DNA of 64,000 nt from Zea mays (taxonomy: Eukaryota; Streptophyta; Magnoliopsida; Poales; Poaceae). Positions 45,028 through 56,028 of this stretch are shown piece by piece. The notes below the pieces were generated by a model. The model worked only from the letters and a program-made list of their open reading frames with translations. It was not told where the DNA came from and did no database searches. The translations under genes were made by a program, and so were the position numbers. The stretch spans positions 9,376,434-9,440,433 of the forward strand of contig NC_050099.1 of the NCBI RefSeq assembly GCF_902167145.1. Direction: 5' to 3'. Positions within the stretch are counted from its first letter, which is position 1. Each line of letters starts with the position of its first letter.

Positions 45028-46328
45028 TGAGAGCACCTAGAGGGGGGGTGAATAGGTGATCCTGTAAAATTCAACACTAAATTCCAACAAGCCTGATTAA
45101 AGAGATGTTAGCACGAGTTAATCAAGTCTATGAGGCAAGCTCTTGCGAACACAGACAAACAAAGAAAGAGCAATCACAAGAGACACACGATTTTTATCCC
45201 GTGGTTCGGCCAAGTGAAACTTGCCAACTTCCACGTTGTGGTGTCCCAATGGACGAGGGTTGCACTCAACCCCTTTCAAGTGATCCAATGATCAACTTGA
45301 ATACCACAGCTTTCTTCCTTAGTCTTTTCTCCCGTTTGTGAGGAATCTCCACAACTTGGAGCCTCTCGCCCTTACAATGATGATCACAAAAGAAGCACAG
45401 AAGTAAGGGAGGGGAGAGCAATGCACATAAGACTCAAATCATAGCACAATCATGCACACAAGTCACAACTCAAGCTCAAAACACAAAGCGCGGAGTTCTC
45501 AACTCAAATGGAGCTCAAGTAACTATCTCAAAGAATCAAAAGCGTGAAGTTGGAGTCTTGGAGTCTTAGAATGTTTCTTGTAAGCTTGGGTGACTCCTCC
45601 ATGCGCCTAGGGGTCCCTTTTATAGCCCCAAGGCAGCTAGTAGCCATTGGAGGCCAACAAGGAAGGCTATCCTTGCCTTCTGTCGGGTGGCGCACCGGAC
45701 ACTCCGTTGCGCCACCGGACAGTCACTGTAGACGGTCCGGTGCCGATCTCTTTCCTATTCTAGCGCAGACGACAGTTGTAGATTCGTGGCAGTTGGCGCA
45801 CCAGACACTATCTGGTGCACACCGGACAGTTCGGTGCCCTGTGCCGACCGTTGGCGCGGGCCACGCGTCGCCCGCGGATTGCGTGGCCGACCATTGCGCT
45901 GGCGGCCGTTGGCTCACCGGACAGTCCGGTGCACCACTGGACTGTTTGGTGAATTATAGCCGTACGCCGCCGATTTTTCCCGAGAGTGGCCTATTCACCA
46001 GAGGCTGGCCTGGCGCATCGGACACTGTCCAGTGCACCACCGGACACTGTCCGATGCACCACCGGACAGTCCGGTGTGCCAAGCCGAGCAGGACTTTGGC
46101 TGTACCAGGCCAAGTCTTTTGCATTTCTTTTCTTCTCTTCTTTTCTCTATTTCTAGCACTTAGACAATATATGTTAGTACTCAAAACAATGTACTAAGTC
46201 TAGAAACATACCTTGTTACATGTTTTGCACTTTTCTCTTCATTTAGCACATAAGACCTTAATTAAATGTGTTGGGCACTTAATCACCAAAACATAATAGA
46301 AATTGCCCAAGGGCACATTTCCCTTTCA
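45028..46328 (-). repeat. copia 5' LTR
   Basis: 1301 bp with TATAAAAG (minus) at 45617-45624. It is about 65 bp longer than the partner because palindromic CACCGGAC...GTCCGGTG units at 45690-46080 were lost in the other copy. Confidence 0.93.
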
Positions 46329-46333
46329 CAAAC

Positions 46334-46637
46334 TCCAATTGAGATCATAGCCACACGACGGAGAACCACGCGGGAGGGCTGCACCTTGGAGGAGGGGGGA
46401 GAAAATGGGGGGGCGGCTAGGGTTAAGGGGAGACTAATGGGCCGGATCAAGGTTCAAGGCCCAACTCGCCCAAGTGACAGCTCCCGACCCCGTCGCAAGC
46501 AACTAACCAAAGGAATTCTACTGTCTTACAGGTGAATGTTTTCCACAAATTCAAAATTCCCAAAGCGCATCACCTGAATGAGGAAAAAAACAAAAAGAAT
46601 AACCTCCCCTTCTCCTCTTTGCAAACCGGGTATCACA
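46334..46637 (-). repeat. D2' 3' LTR, right portion
   Basis: Resumes TCCAATTGAG after the copia target copy and ends GGTATCACA at 46637. The polypurine tract AAGGGGGGTAGAG (minus) follows at 46638-46650. Confidence 0.92.
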
Positions 46638-46715
46638 CTCTACCCCCCTTAAAAAGAATTCGACCTCGAATTCTGACGCTTCTATCAGAATGACCAAAAG
46701 GAAAAAAATAATGAA

Positions 46716-48242
46716 TCAACAACACTTACCCACAACGAAAAGTTCCAGATATTTCTGCCGCATTAGCTCCTCAAGTTCCCACGTAGCCTCGTGCTCAAAC
46801 TGATTAGTCCATAAGACCTTGACATACTTAATTGATCTCTTCCTCAGAACACGCTCCGAGGATTCCAAGATATGCACCGGACGACACTCCAAAGTCAGAT
46901 CCTGCTGCACCGCAATTGGTTCCATCTCAATCTGATGGTCCGGATCCCGCAAGAACTTCCTCGGCATAGAGACATGAAAAACTGGGTGTACCCCTGCCAT
47001 GGAATCCGGCAATTGTAAGCGATAAGACAAGCTGCCCACCCGGGCCAAGATAGTGAACGGTCCAATACATCTCGGGCTAAGCTTTCTGGAGACACCGAAT
47101 CGAACTCCTTTAGTCGGTGATACCCTGACAAGGACTTGGTCACCCACTGCAAATTCCAAATCCCGCATCCTCACATTAGCATAACTCTTCTGACGGCTCT
47201 GAGCGACCAAAATATTTTGACGAATTTCCCGAACCTTCTCTGAAGTCTGCTAAACCCAATCAGGACCAACCAGGGATCTCTCTCCCAAGGTCTCCCAGCA
47301 AAGAGGGGAGATACACCGCCTGCCATATAAAGCCTCAAATGGTGCCATCTTGATGCTAGCCTGGTAGTTGTTGTTATAAGCAAACTCTGCCAATGCAAGA
47401 TGATCTTCCTAGCTACCCTTCCAAGACAGTACACAAGCATGCAACATATCTTCCAAGGTTTGGATCGTTTGCTCCGACTTACCATCAGTTTGAGGATGAA
47501 AAGCGACACTAAAGGAAAGCTTGGTGCCCAATGCACTGTGAAGACTCTCCCAGAATTTGGATACAAATTTGGAGTCTCAATCAGAAACAATGGACTTAGG
47601 TACCCCATGAAGCCTGATTACTTCCTTCATATACAAAGGGACCAATTCTGAAGCTGAATTGGTGGTCTTCATGGGAATAAAGTGTGCAGACTTAGTCAAG
47701 CGATCAACTACCACCCAAATAGCATCCCTGCCCCGAGGAGAACGAGGTAAGCCCACCACAAAATCCATGGTGATATGCTCCCATTTCCACTCTGGAATTT
47801 CCAATGGCTTCAGCAAACTTGTAGGCCTCTTATGCTCGGCCTTCACGCGTTGACATACTTCACAGGCAGCCACGTACTTAGAAACGCCAACCTTCATCCG
47901 CTTCCACTAGAAGTTTTGCTTCAGATCTTGGTACATTTTGGTTTCGCCAGGGTGAATGGTGTAAGGCGTTTTATAAGCTTCTCTCAAGATATCCATCTTC
48001 ACCTCTGATTTTTGAGGCACACAAAGGCGACCCCTGAAACGAATCAAATCATTCTCATCAATGGAGAACTCCCGGGGTTTACCATCGCCAACCCTCTTTT
48101 GAGCTTCCTGCAATAAACGATCCTGCTGCTGAGCCGCACACACTCTCTCCATGAGGGAAGATTTAATAAGCATACGAGTCTCCTCACTAGCAGTGTTGAC
48201 AAAGCACAAAGCGATCCCCAAATGGTCCAGATCAGCAATCAA
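46716..48242 (-). pseudogene. D2' integrase with chromodomain, broken
   Basis: Zinc-finger His pair and Cys pair (HPGETKMYQDLK, CEVCQRVKAEH) are separated by TAG at 47907-47909. The core's first Asp is in TMDFVVGLP, and the second is followed by TGA at 47577-47579 (VSD, stop). The later core is AEFAYNNNYQ-like, then GPY/F motif SPTKGVRFG with LSPRCIGPF, and the chromodomain (ESSERVLRKRSIKYVKVLW) to 46716. Confidence 0.9.
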
Positions 48243-49600
48243 CTACAAGGCCACTTTTGGAACCCTGGATCTGCTAAGGGCATCATCCACCACATTTGCC
48301 TTCCCCGGGTGATAATGAATAGACAAATCATAATCTTTAATCAATTCGAGCCACCAACGCTGCCTCAAATTCCGCTCCTTCTGAGTGAAAATATACTTGA
48401 GACTTTTATGATCGGTGTAAATGTCACAAGCCTTGCCATAAAGATAATGCCTCCACGACTTTAGAGCAAAAAACACCACGGCCAATTCGAGATCATGAGT
48501 TGGATAATTCCCCTCATGCTTCCTCAACTGCCTTGATCCATAAGCAATCACTCTGCCTTCCTGCATCAACACACAGCCAAGACCAATTCGTGAAGCATCC
48601 GTAAAAATTGTGAAACGCTTACCGCTCTCAGGCAAAGCTAGGATAGGGGCGTCCACCTACTTGCTCTTCAATGTCTGATAGCGGACCTCGCAATCGCTGG
48701 ACCAGACGAAGAGAACACCTTTCTCCAAAAGTCTAGTCAGAGGCTTAGCAATGCTGCAAAAATTTGGTATGAAGCGCCAATAATATCCAGCGAGCCCCAA
48801 GAAACTTCGAATTTCAGAGACACTAGAGATTCTCTTCCACTCCACCACAGCCACAACATTCTTGGGATCAACCGCAATGCCCTGCTGATTAATCACATGC
48901 CCCAAGAAAGCCACTTCGGATAGCCAAAAGGCACACTTCTTCAACTTGCCATAGAACTGATTCTTCCTTAGGGCACCCAGAACGAGACGGAGATGCTGCT
49001 CATGCTCAGCCTTAGTCTTTGAATAAATCATAATATCATCCAGGAACACGACCACAAAGTCATCCAAGAACTCATGCAACATCCTATTCATTACTTCCAT
49101 AAAAGCAGCAGGAGCATTAATTAAGCCAAAAGACATGACTATGAACTCATAATGCCCATACCTGGTGCAAAAAATGGTCTTCTCAATATCCTCCTCACGA
49201 ATCCTCAATTGATGATAACCAGAGTTCAAATCAATTTTGGAGAACACCCGGGCACCCCTCAACTGTTCAAAGAGAACCTCAATACGGGGGAGCAGATATT
49301 TATTCTTGATTGTCACTTGATTCAAAGCGCGATAATCCACACATAACCGCTTGCTTTTATCCTTCTTCTCAACAAACAATACCGGGGAAGCCCATGGAGA
49401 ACTGATAGGCCTAATGAAACCCTTAGCATGTAGATCATCCAATTACCACTTCAATTCAACCTGCTCCTTTGGGGCCATTCGATACGGAGCCTTATGAATA
49501 GGCTGTGTACCCGGAATCAGCTTAATCTCAAAAGCTGCATCACGCTCCGGAGGAATGCCTGGAAGCTCTGCCGGAAACACGTCAGCAAAGTCACACACCA
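48243..49600 (-). pseudogene. D2' reverse transcriptase and RNase H, broken
   Basis: RT motifs: [54 protein letters not shown], catalytic FLDDIMIYS (FxDD form), [11 protein letters not shown]. RNase H follows after a stop at 48657-48659: [40 protein letters not shown]. The stop near 48243 precedes the integrase part. Confidence 0.92.
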
Positions 49601-49603
49601 CCC

Positions 49604-50453
49604 TCATGTCCTGCACCCGCAAGGCAGCCTAACCCTCCACCACCATGGAGAAAAAGATTCCCAACTTCCTTGACTGGCGATCTGGAAGCAATTGCGCCCA
49701 CAAGGATAACGTGAACTTTGGGGAACATCCCAAGAATACCACCTCCCTACCCAACGGCGACTGCAATAACATTGTCTTCCATAAACAGGATATAACTGCG
49801 CGATACTGGGATAACCAATCCATACCCAAGATAACATCGAATGCCCCTAAGGAAATCACAACCAGATTGGCCGAAAAGACCTCATCAGCAAGAATGACGG
49901 AACACCCCTGACAAATTGAAAAGCTACTAATGGAGCCATTAGCAGAACTAACCAAAATTGGGTGACCCAACCTCTACACCGAAAGACCAGCCCGCGACAC
50001 AAAATCCTCCGAAACAAACAAATAGCTAGCGCCAGAGTTAAAAAGAGCATGGGCCACAAACGAATCAACTGAAATCGTACCTGTCACCATGTCTCCTTGC
50101 TCCCTGCCATCCACAGCGGGTAGCACATAAGCTCCGGAAATGCCCGCAGAAGAGGAAGCTCCCAGAGTGAAATTAACAGAAGAACCCAACTGAGCCGCTA
50201 GGTGAGGTAGACTTGGAGCTCCAAACTGAGATGGCATAGGAGTAGTCGGTGCAGGAGTAGGTGCAGCCATATACTGAGGAAAACCCTGCACCGGCACAAA
50301 CTGAGAAGACCCAGGCACATAAAACTGCTGTGGAGGAAGTGGAACTAAAAATTGCTGCTCAGCGCTTGACATCATGTTGACAGTGCCCTGAGAAGAGGAG
50401 GAAGTCACTGGCTCCCATCTGAGCTTCCCATTGGGATTTCTCCTACACACCAC
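49604..50453 (-). pseudogene. D2' gag end and protease
   Basis: The protease motif is LFNSGASY where D2 has LFDSGASY, so the catalytic Asp is Asn. TAG at 49976-49974 (after GLSV) is shared with D2. The rest of protease continues [20 protein letters not shown] to about 49630. Confidence 0.87.
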
Positions 50454-51506
50454 ATCCTTGTGGTCTTGACTGCAGATTGAACACCTGCCATTCCACTAGC
50501 ACTCTGCACGGCGATGCGCATCACCAAAATGAAAACACACCAGCCCCAGCCTGGGCTTAGGAACAGCTCGAAACCTCTAAGTACTTCCTCCCGAAGTACC
50601 TGAGTCAGAGGATTTGGCATGGTAGGGATGGTGGTGCTGATGCTGAGGCTTGCCCCTCTTATGGGCTGGACCTCCAGTGTTGCCCCTCCTCGTGTCCTGG
50701 CCACGAGGCTGTTCAACACCCGAAGACTTCTGCGACTCCATGGTATACTGGTGTTGCATCTCCACACCCAGTGCCTGCTCCACTGTAGTACGGAAGTCCA
50801 CCAACAGAAAGGCTCCCTGGGCATGCCTGATGGAAGGTTTCAGGCCCTGACGGAACTGGCTCGCCTTCTCCATCTCATTATAAGCCACATGAGGGACAAA
50901 GCGGACCATCTTGTTGAAGCCCACTTCATACTCTGTGACTGACTTCTTCTCCTGCTTGTAGGACTGCAAATCAATCTTTATTTTCTCCAGGAAGGTGACC
51001 AGGTAGAATCTCCTTTCAAACTACCTGATGAAGACATCCCAAGACAGGACCCTTGGTGAGGAGGAGTGCGCTGCCTGCACGCCTCTCCACCAAATTTGAG
51101 CCTCTCCCTTCAGCAGCTGTGTGCCAAAGCGAACCCGATCACCATACACAATCTCGAAGACATTCATCTTATCCTCCACGTAAGTTAGCCAATCTGCCGC
51201 CTCGACCGGAGTACCACTGCCATAAAAAGATTTCAACTTCATGCCCATCCACTACATCAGAGAAATACCATTGACTGGAAGAGGCACTTCGGCCCCGCCA
51301 CCTGGAGCAGCACCCATAGGGACAGCGCTCCCGGGCACTCCTCCACCAATAGTACCCTGAGCAGCACCTGCCGGGGCAACAGGAATAGCTTGCCTCAGAA
51401 TGGCCAACTCCTGCTCCATGGCCTGCATCACGGCTAACATTGCCGCCGGACTCATCAAGTCCCCACTAGGAACTTGCGGACTACCCTGAGCCCTACGAGG
51501 CGGCAT
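50454..51506 (-). pseudogene. D2' gag, broken
   Basis: ATG at 51506 (MPPRRAQGSPQVPSG). Capsid core includes WLTYVEDKMNVFEIVYGD, AQIWWRGVQ, EYEVGFNKMVRFVPHV. Stops lie at about 51250, 51021-51023, 50577-50579 and 50496-50498; in the last three the D2 copy has CAG. The zinc knuckle is damaged (CFHFGDAH instead of CFRCGDAH). Confidence 0.9.
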
Positions 51507-51683
51507 AGCTGCAGCCACAGGGATGAGAATAATAAGTAAATAAGATTGGCATAGCATATCTTCAGATAATGTCAAACTAGCACAGACAATAACATAACAT
51601 ATCAATAGTAAAGCAGAAAACCCATCCTACATGTGTAGTGTGTCAATTTATTATTACTCCACTTGCTAGGACCTACAGCCTAT

Positions 51684-51695
51684 GCTCTGATACCA
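51684..51695 (-). other. D2' primer-binding site
   Basis: The minus strand reads TGGTATCAGAGC, a perfect initiator tRNA-Met primer site, two bases from the LTR end at 51698. Confidence 0.92.
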
Positions 51696-51697
51696 AC

Positions 51698-53181
51698 TGT
51701 AACACCCCACTGATCCCACCCAATGGATGTTACCAAAAACCCTTCCTACAAAACTTATGTAACACATAGAGAAAGAAAGTCTTGCAAAATCCGGCAGCAC
51801 CTCCCTTGAAAGAAGCATAACAAGGGAACCATAGAGTTTATACAGGATATAAAAGAAAGATAATTGACATAGTATAATCGAAATGCAACGGTAGAAATGA
51901 ACATTCATGACCAGACAAAAGATAGACCACTCAGCCCACCAAACTAAACATTTCAACTACCATGAAAGATTAGAATGTATTAACCCCCTAGACTTGACCC
52001 TCCATGTTTAACATCATTATTAAGCAGTGGTTCCTTTATTTAAAGGTGTGGTGGCCGTGCTGCTACATCCCTTTCTTTCCCAAAGCAAAGATCAGGTGCC
52101 TGCACCAGACAATGCAAGAGTGAGATGACACATCTTAGCAAGTAAAAAGAGCAAACAACAATTGGACAATGTAAACTAACCGTGCATAAGCAACCACATG
52201 GTTCACAACTTCTTTCTTAAATATTAATTTGCAGCAAGTAAGCAAGTAGTCAATTACTTAATGCTAAGATGAACCACAAAATAAAGATCCACATTATCCA
52301 CATCACCATAATAGGTTCCACACTTCCCCCATGAATGCACATGGCCACAGATGCAGTATGACTTCTGCCTTCATACCTCTAAGGATATGAAGCTGCATCA
52401 TACCCCTTCTCGAGCAACATATGATGCTCATTGTACTAGTACGGTCGGACCATAAGATCGCGACGAAACTTCAATGCAATGGATGAAGAATGCATTATGC
52501 ATGTCCACAACATGAGTTCTTCCCAAATAAAATGTGCTAGACATATACTTCCACACATTTCACATAATAAACCACATGGGTAACATAATCAAACCACAAC
52601 CTTCACATGTATAATCAATAAAGCATGAACAATTTCAAACGACGGTACCCAATTAGGAATATGAATACAAACACAAATAGCACAAACATAATCAAGTATA
52701 AGACTTTTCAATCAACAGACGGAATAACCATCACTGTTTTATTTGCCTTCACCGGAAGTTTGGGCAAATCACTAAGTACGATCAGAAAGTCCACCACCTT
52801 GGGATCTTCCCTTCCTCCTTCTTTCTTCCTCCCTCCAAACTCCAATTGAGATCGCAGCCACACGACGGAGAACCACGTGGGAGGGCTGCACCTTGGATGA
52901 GGGGGGGAGAAAATGGGGGGGGGGGGCAGCTGCACAAAGGGGGGATTAGGGGGAGGGTGGCTAGGGTTAAGGGGAGACTAATGGGCCGGATCAAGGTTCA
53001 AGGCCCAACTCGCCCACGTGACAGCTCCCGACCCCGTCGCAAGCAACTAACCAAAGGAATTCTACTGTCTTACAAGTGAATGTTTTCCACAAATTCCAAA
53101 TTCCCAAAGCGCATCACCCGAATGAGGAAAAAAACAAAAAGAATAACCTCCACTTCTCCTCTTTGCAAACCGGGTATCACA
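51698..53181 (-). repeat. D2' 5' LTR, intronless form
   Basis: 1484 bp. At 52795-52805 the plus strand reads CCACCACCTTGGGATC, where D2 has a 779-bp insertion with splice-site ends. Its GC-rich part (52860-52960) has a G run and an insertion absent from the other LTR. TSD CATCG follows at 53182-53186. Confidence 0.93.
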
Positions 53182-53186
53182 CATCG

Positions 53187-53283
53187 TCGTCATCAACACA
53201 CTCGGTAAAACTATATATAGAATCCATAAATGAGTGGGAAAGAACCCGTGCAGAAATCTTTTTAATTTATTGAATCTTTCTGG
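53187..53283 (+). repeat. direct repeat, second copy, right half
   Basis: Continues the repeat broken at 36239 (TCGTCATCAACACACTCGG...), matching 33177-33270. Host sequence stops at 53288, where the D1 LTR begins; GTAAT at 53284-53288 should be the D1 target duplication. Confidence 0.85.
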
Positions 53284-53288
53284 GTAAT

Positions 53289-55872
53289 TGTAACACCCCG
53301 GGATCCACAAACACCCTAGAATGCTACTAAACTACACATTTAACATTCGTATATAAAATTTCGACAGCATCTCCTTTGAAAATTGCATAAACGGGGAAGC
53401 AACAAAGTATAAATAGATATCATGATAAGAAAATATAATAGACATTAATAATCTGCTAGCAATGGGAAGACAACCATAACGACATGAACTAAATTAACCA
53501 GTGTGCACAACTAGTTAGAAACAAACATCCTTTGATAATAAGCTTCTAATTAAATCATGACTACGCCTAAGCAGCGTTATTATGAGAGTGAAGGTGAATG
53601 TGCTGCTACTTCCCACTTCCCTTGATGAGCAACAAGCACCTGCATTGAGTAATGCAAGAGTGAGATGAAACATCTCAGCAAGCGAATTGTTTTGACGAGA
53701 TATTTAAACCACAAATTGAATTAATCAACATTTTAAAAGAATTACAATTAAGATCAGAAATACTTGTAGATATAGAACTCAGTAGTCCCAATATAACCAA
53801 TACCATCTCATTTCCTCGAACAACCACAATAGGTTGTGTAACACTTCCCTGAGTCAACAATACCTGCAAATATCACTTCAATGTATGCATAGGAATGCAA
53901 TGTGTAGGTACTCTGTCTTCATACCTCTGAGGGTATAAAACCACATCATCCGCAAATATCACTTCAATGAATGCATATGAATGCAATGCATATGTCCTCT
54001 GCCTTCATACCTCTAAGGGTATGAAGCCGCATCGTACCCCTCCTCGGGCAACGTACGATGCTAAGTTGTACCAGTACGGTCGGACCATAGGTCACGACCC
54101 AACTTCAGATGCAAGTGAATCATGCAATGTATATGGCATGCTGCATTTATCAATATACTTCACTTCCTTCACATACAATACAACCTCAAATAATACATCA
54201 TTTACCTTCAGATACAATACCAACCTCAAATAATACTTCATTTACCTTCAGGGGTGTGAATTAATCTCATGAGCCATACTCGAATCATAATCATCATCAA
54301 TACATGATTAAGCATCAGTATAATGCAAGCAAGTAAAGCATCACCATAGAGTCCAATTATGAAAGAATCCAATACTTCCCAATATTGCAGTGTAGGAAAT
54401 AGAAACAATAGGTCAGAACGGAAGCAACGACCACTACATTCACTTGCCTTCATCGAAGAAGAAGAAATGTACTAGGCATGATCTGGAGTGTAGCTACCTG
54501 CTAGAGAGCATAAAACTTAGTACAATTATTTCACAAACATTTGACAACAATCAACAAATCGCTCCTACACTTGAAACCAAGACCTAGTGGAAAGCCTCCC
54601 ACCGTGAACCACATGCCATACAACAGGAGCGCTGTTTGTAAATTTTGTATCTTTAAAATTATAACAGTTGTGATATCAAACAAATAATGTAGGAGTATCT
54701 ACACAAAATACCCTACAACTTTGATATTCAATGGATAATTAAATTCTGCCATCAGTAAGTTCTAAAACATCTGACAAGATAACTGACTGAATCTATTTCA
54801 GACAGCAACTTAGTTAACTTCAAAATTCGATATCTCACAAACTATTCAACCAAAAATCATAAAATTCTACTGGCAGTAAGAACCTGTATCCCTCTACAGA
54901 AGTCTCCATAGTTGGAACAGAGCCAATTTGGCCATTTACCTGATGAAAGCTACCAGTGAACAGACACGCTCATTATTGTCAGGCAAACAGGAACAGCTAC
55001 AGTAAAACAAACATAACTGGAGTTTCATAATTTATATGAATGCACTCTTTAACAATCTGGAAAGCTTATGAAATTATCTACAACTTTTCTTACAAACCCA
55101 AGGTTGAATTCTATTGATAAAATTGCCTAAATCTTAAGAGAACAGAATCTGCATAGAATTTTGAGACTAAAAAACTGCTATAATCAAACTGCAATAACTT
55201 TCTGATCTGATGTCCGATTGAGGTGTTCTTTACGGCCACGGAAAGATCTACAAATTATCTACGACTCATATATAAACTTTTTATTTTTTTGAGGCCACTA
55301 AGACCACGGAAAACTAGCATGAACAGAAACTATCAAATCTGTCATTCCGCAGAAAACTAAATTCGAGATCAAAACCTAACCCCACATCAAATCCAACCTC
55401 TAATCCTTTAATCCCCATGATCCACAACATCCAAAAGCACATAATTGCAAGGAGGAACAAGGATTTCATCCATACCTAGGGTTTTTCCCAAGAAAATCTT
55501 CAAGAATAGATGGTGAAGAACACCTCCTTGATCCTCTCTCCCTCTTCAATTCAACGTGTTCCTCCTCTTCTCGATCTTTGCTGCGTGGGGGAGATCTAGA
55601 GGGAGGAGGAATCCATGGAGAGGGGCTTCCATGGGAGGAGAGGGCGGCCAGCCAAGGGGAAAGGGGGAGGGGCGGCCAAGTGTGTGGGGGGAGAAAGGGG
55701 GGGGGGGGGAAGAAGGGGCAAAAGGGGGAAAGGGTGACCACTAGGGTTTCTTTGCGGGAGAAACGAAACGACGCCACAGATGACTCTGATTTAGCATCCA
55801 ACGGCCCACATCCCTTTTCCCACATCCACACACCGAAGATCATATTTTGACAACATTTTTTAGGATATTACA
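53289..55872 (-). repeat. D1 chromovirus 3' LTR
   Basis: 2584 bp, plus-strand ends TGTAACACCCC...GATATTACA. The inverse matches 27633-30022. A candidate LTR intron (minus) runs 55475-54498 with AACCCTAG|GTATGG and CTAGCAG|GTAGC. GA/GC-rich sequence at 55500-55745 would be the first leader exon. Confidence 0.9.
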
Positions 55873-56028
55873 CTCTACCCCCCCTAAAAAGAATTCATCC
55901 TCAAATTCGACCACTCCAACAAAACATCCAAGGTACCCCATATAGCAGCAGCATTCAAAACATGGGTCCATTATTGGTCTTAATTAACACAAGAACTTCT
56001 ACCTCGACTAATTGTCTAAGGAAAATAC
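55873..56028 (-). mobile_element. D1 element internal start: polypurine tract and 3' untranslated piece
   Basis: The minus strand ends in AGGGGGGGTAGAG just before the LTR, so the D1 element continues to the right. After 156 bp it is cut by the D2 element; AATAC at 56024-56028 should be the target duplication. The rest of D1 lies beyond the window. Confidence 0.8.

Larger units (their letters stand above)
37382..46328 (-). mobile_element. Ty1/copia element, SIRE/Opie-like, in the D2' LTR
   Basis: LTRs 37382-38616 and 45028-46328 with TGAGAGCACC...CCCTTTCA ends, target duplication CAAAC (37377-37381, 46329-46333), primer site, gag and pol in copia order (protease, integrase, RT, RNase H) on the minus strand. 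Pol is broken in many places. No envelope-like ORF is seen between RNase H and the 3' LTR (38617-39394), which some members of the lineage carry. Confidence 0.94.
36240..53181 (-). mobile_element. D2': chromovirus (Tekay/Del-like) with intronless LTR, split by copia
   Basis: LTRs are 36240-37381 joined to 46334-46637 (3' LTR) and 51698-53181 (5' LTR). The target duplication is CATCG. Primer site, gag, protease, RT, RNase H, integrase and chromodomain occur in normal order on the minus strand, all with stops. Both LTRs lack the 779-bp segment present in the D2 LTR. A copia element sits in the 3' LTR. Confidence 0.93.

Noticed and set aside
45105..46197. ORFs in the copia LTRs (also 37446-38396)
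   Set aside because: They differ in frame and length between the two LTRs, consist of leader and palindrome sequence, and have no domain.
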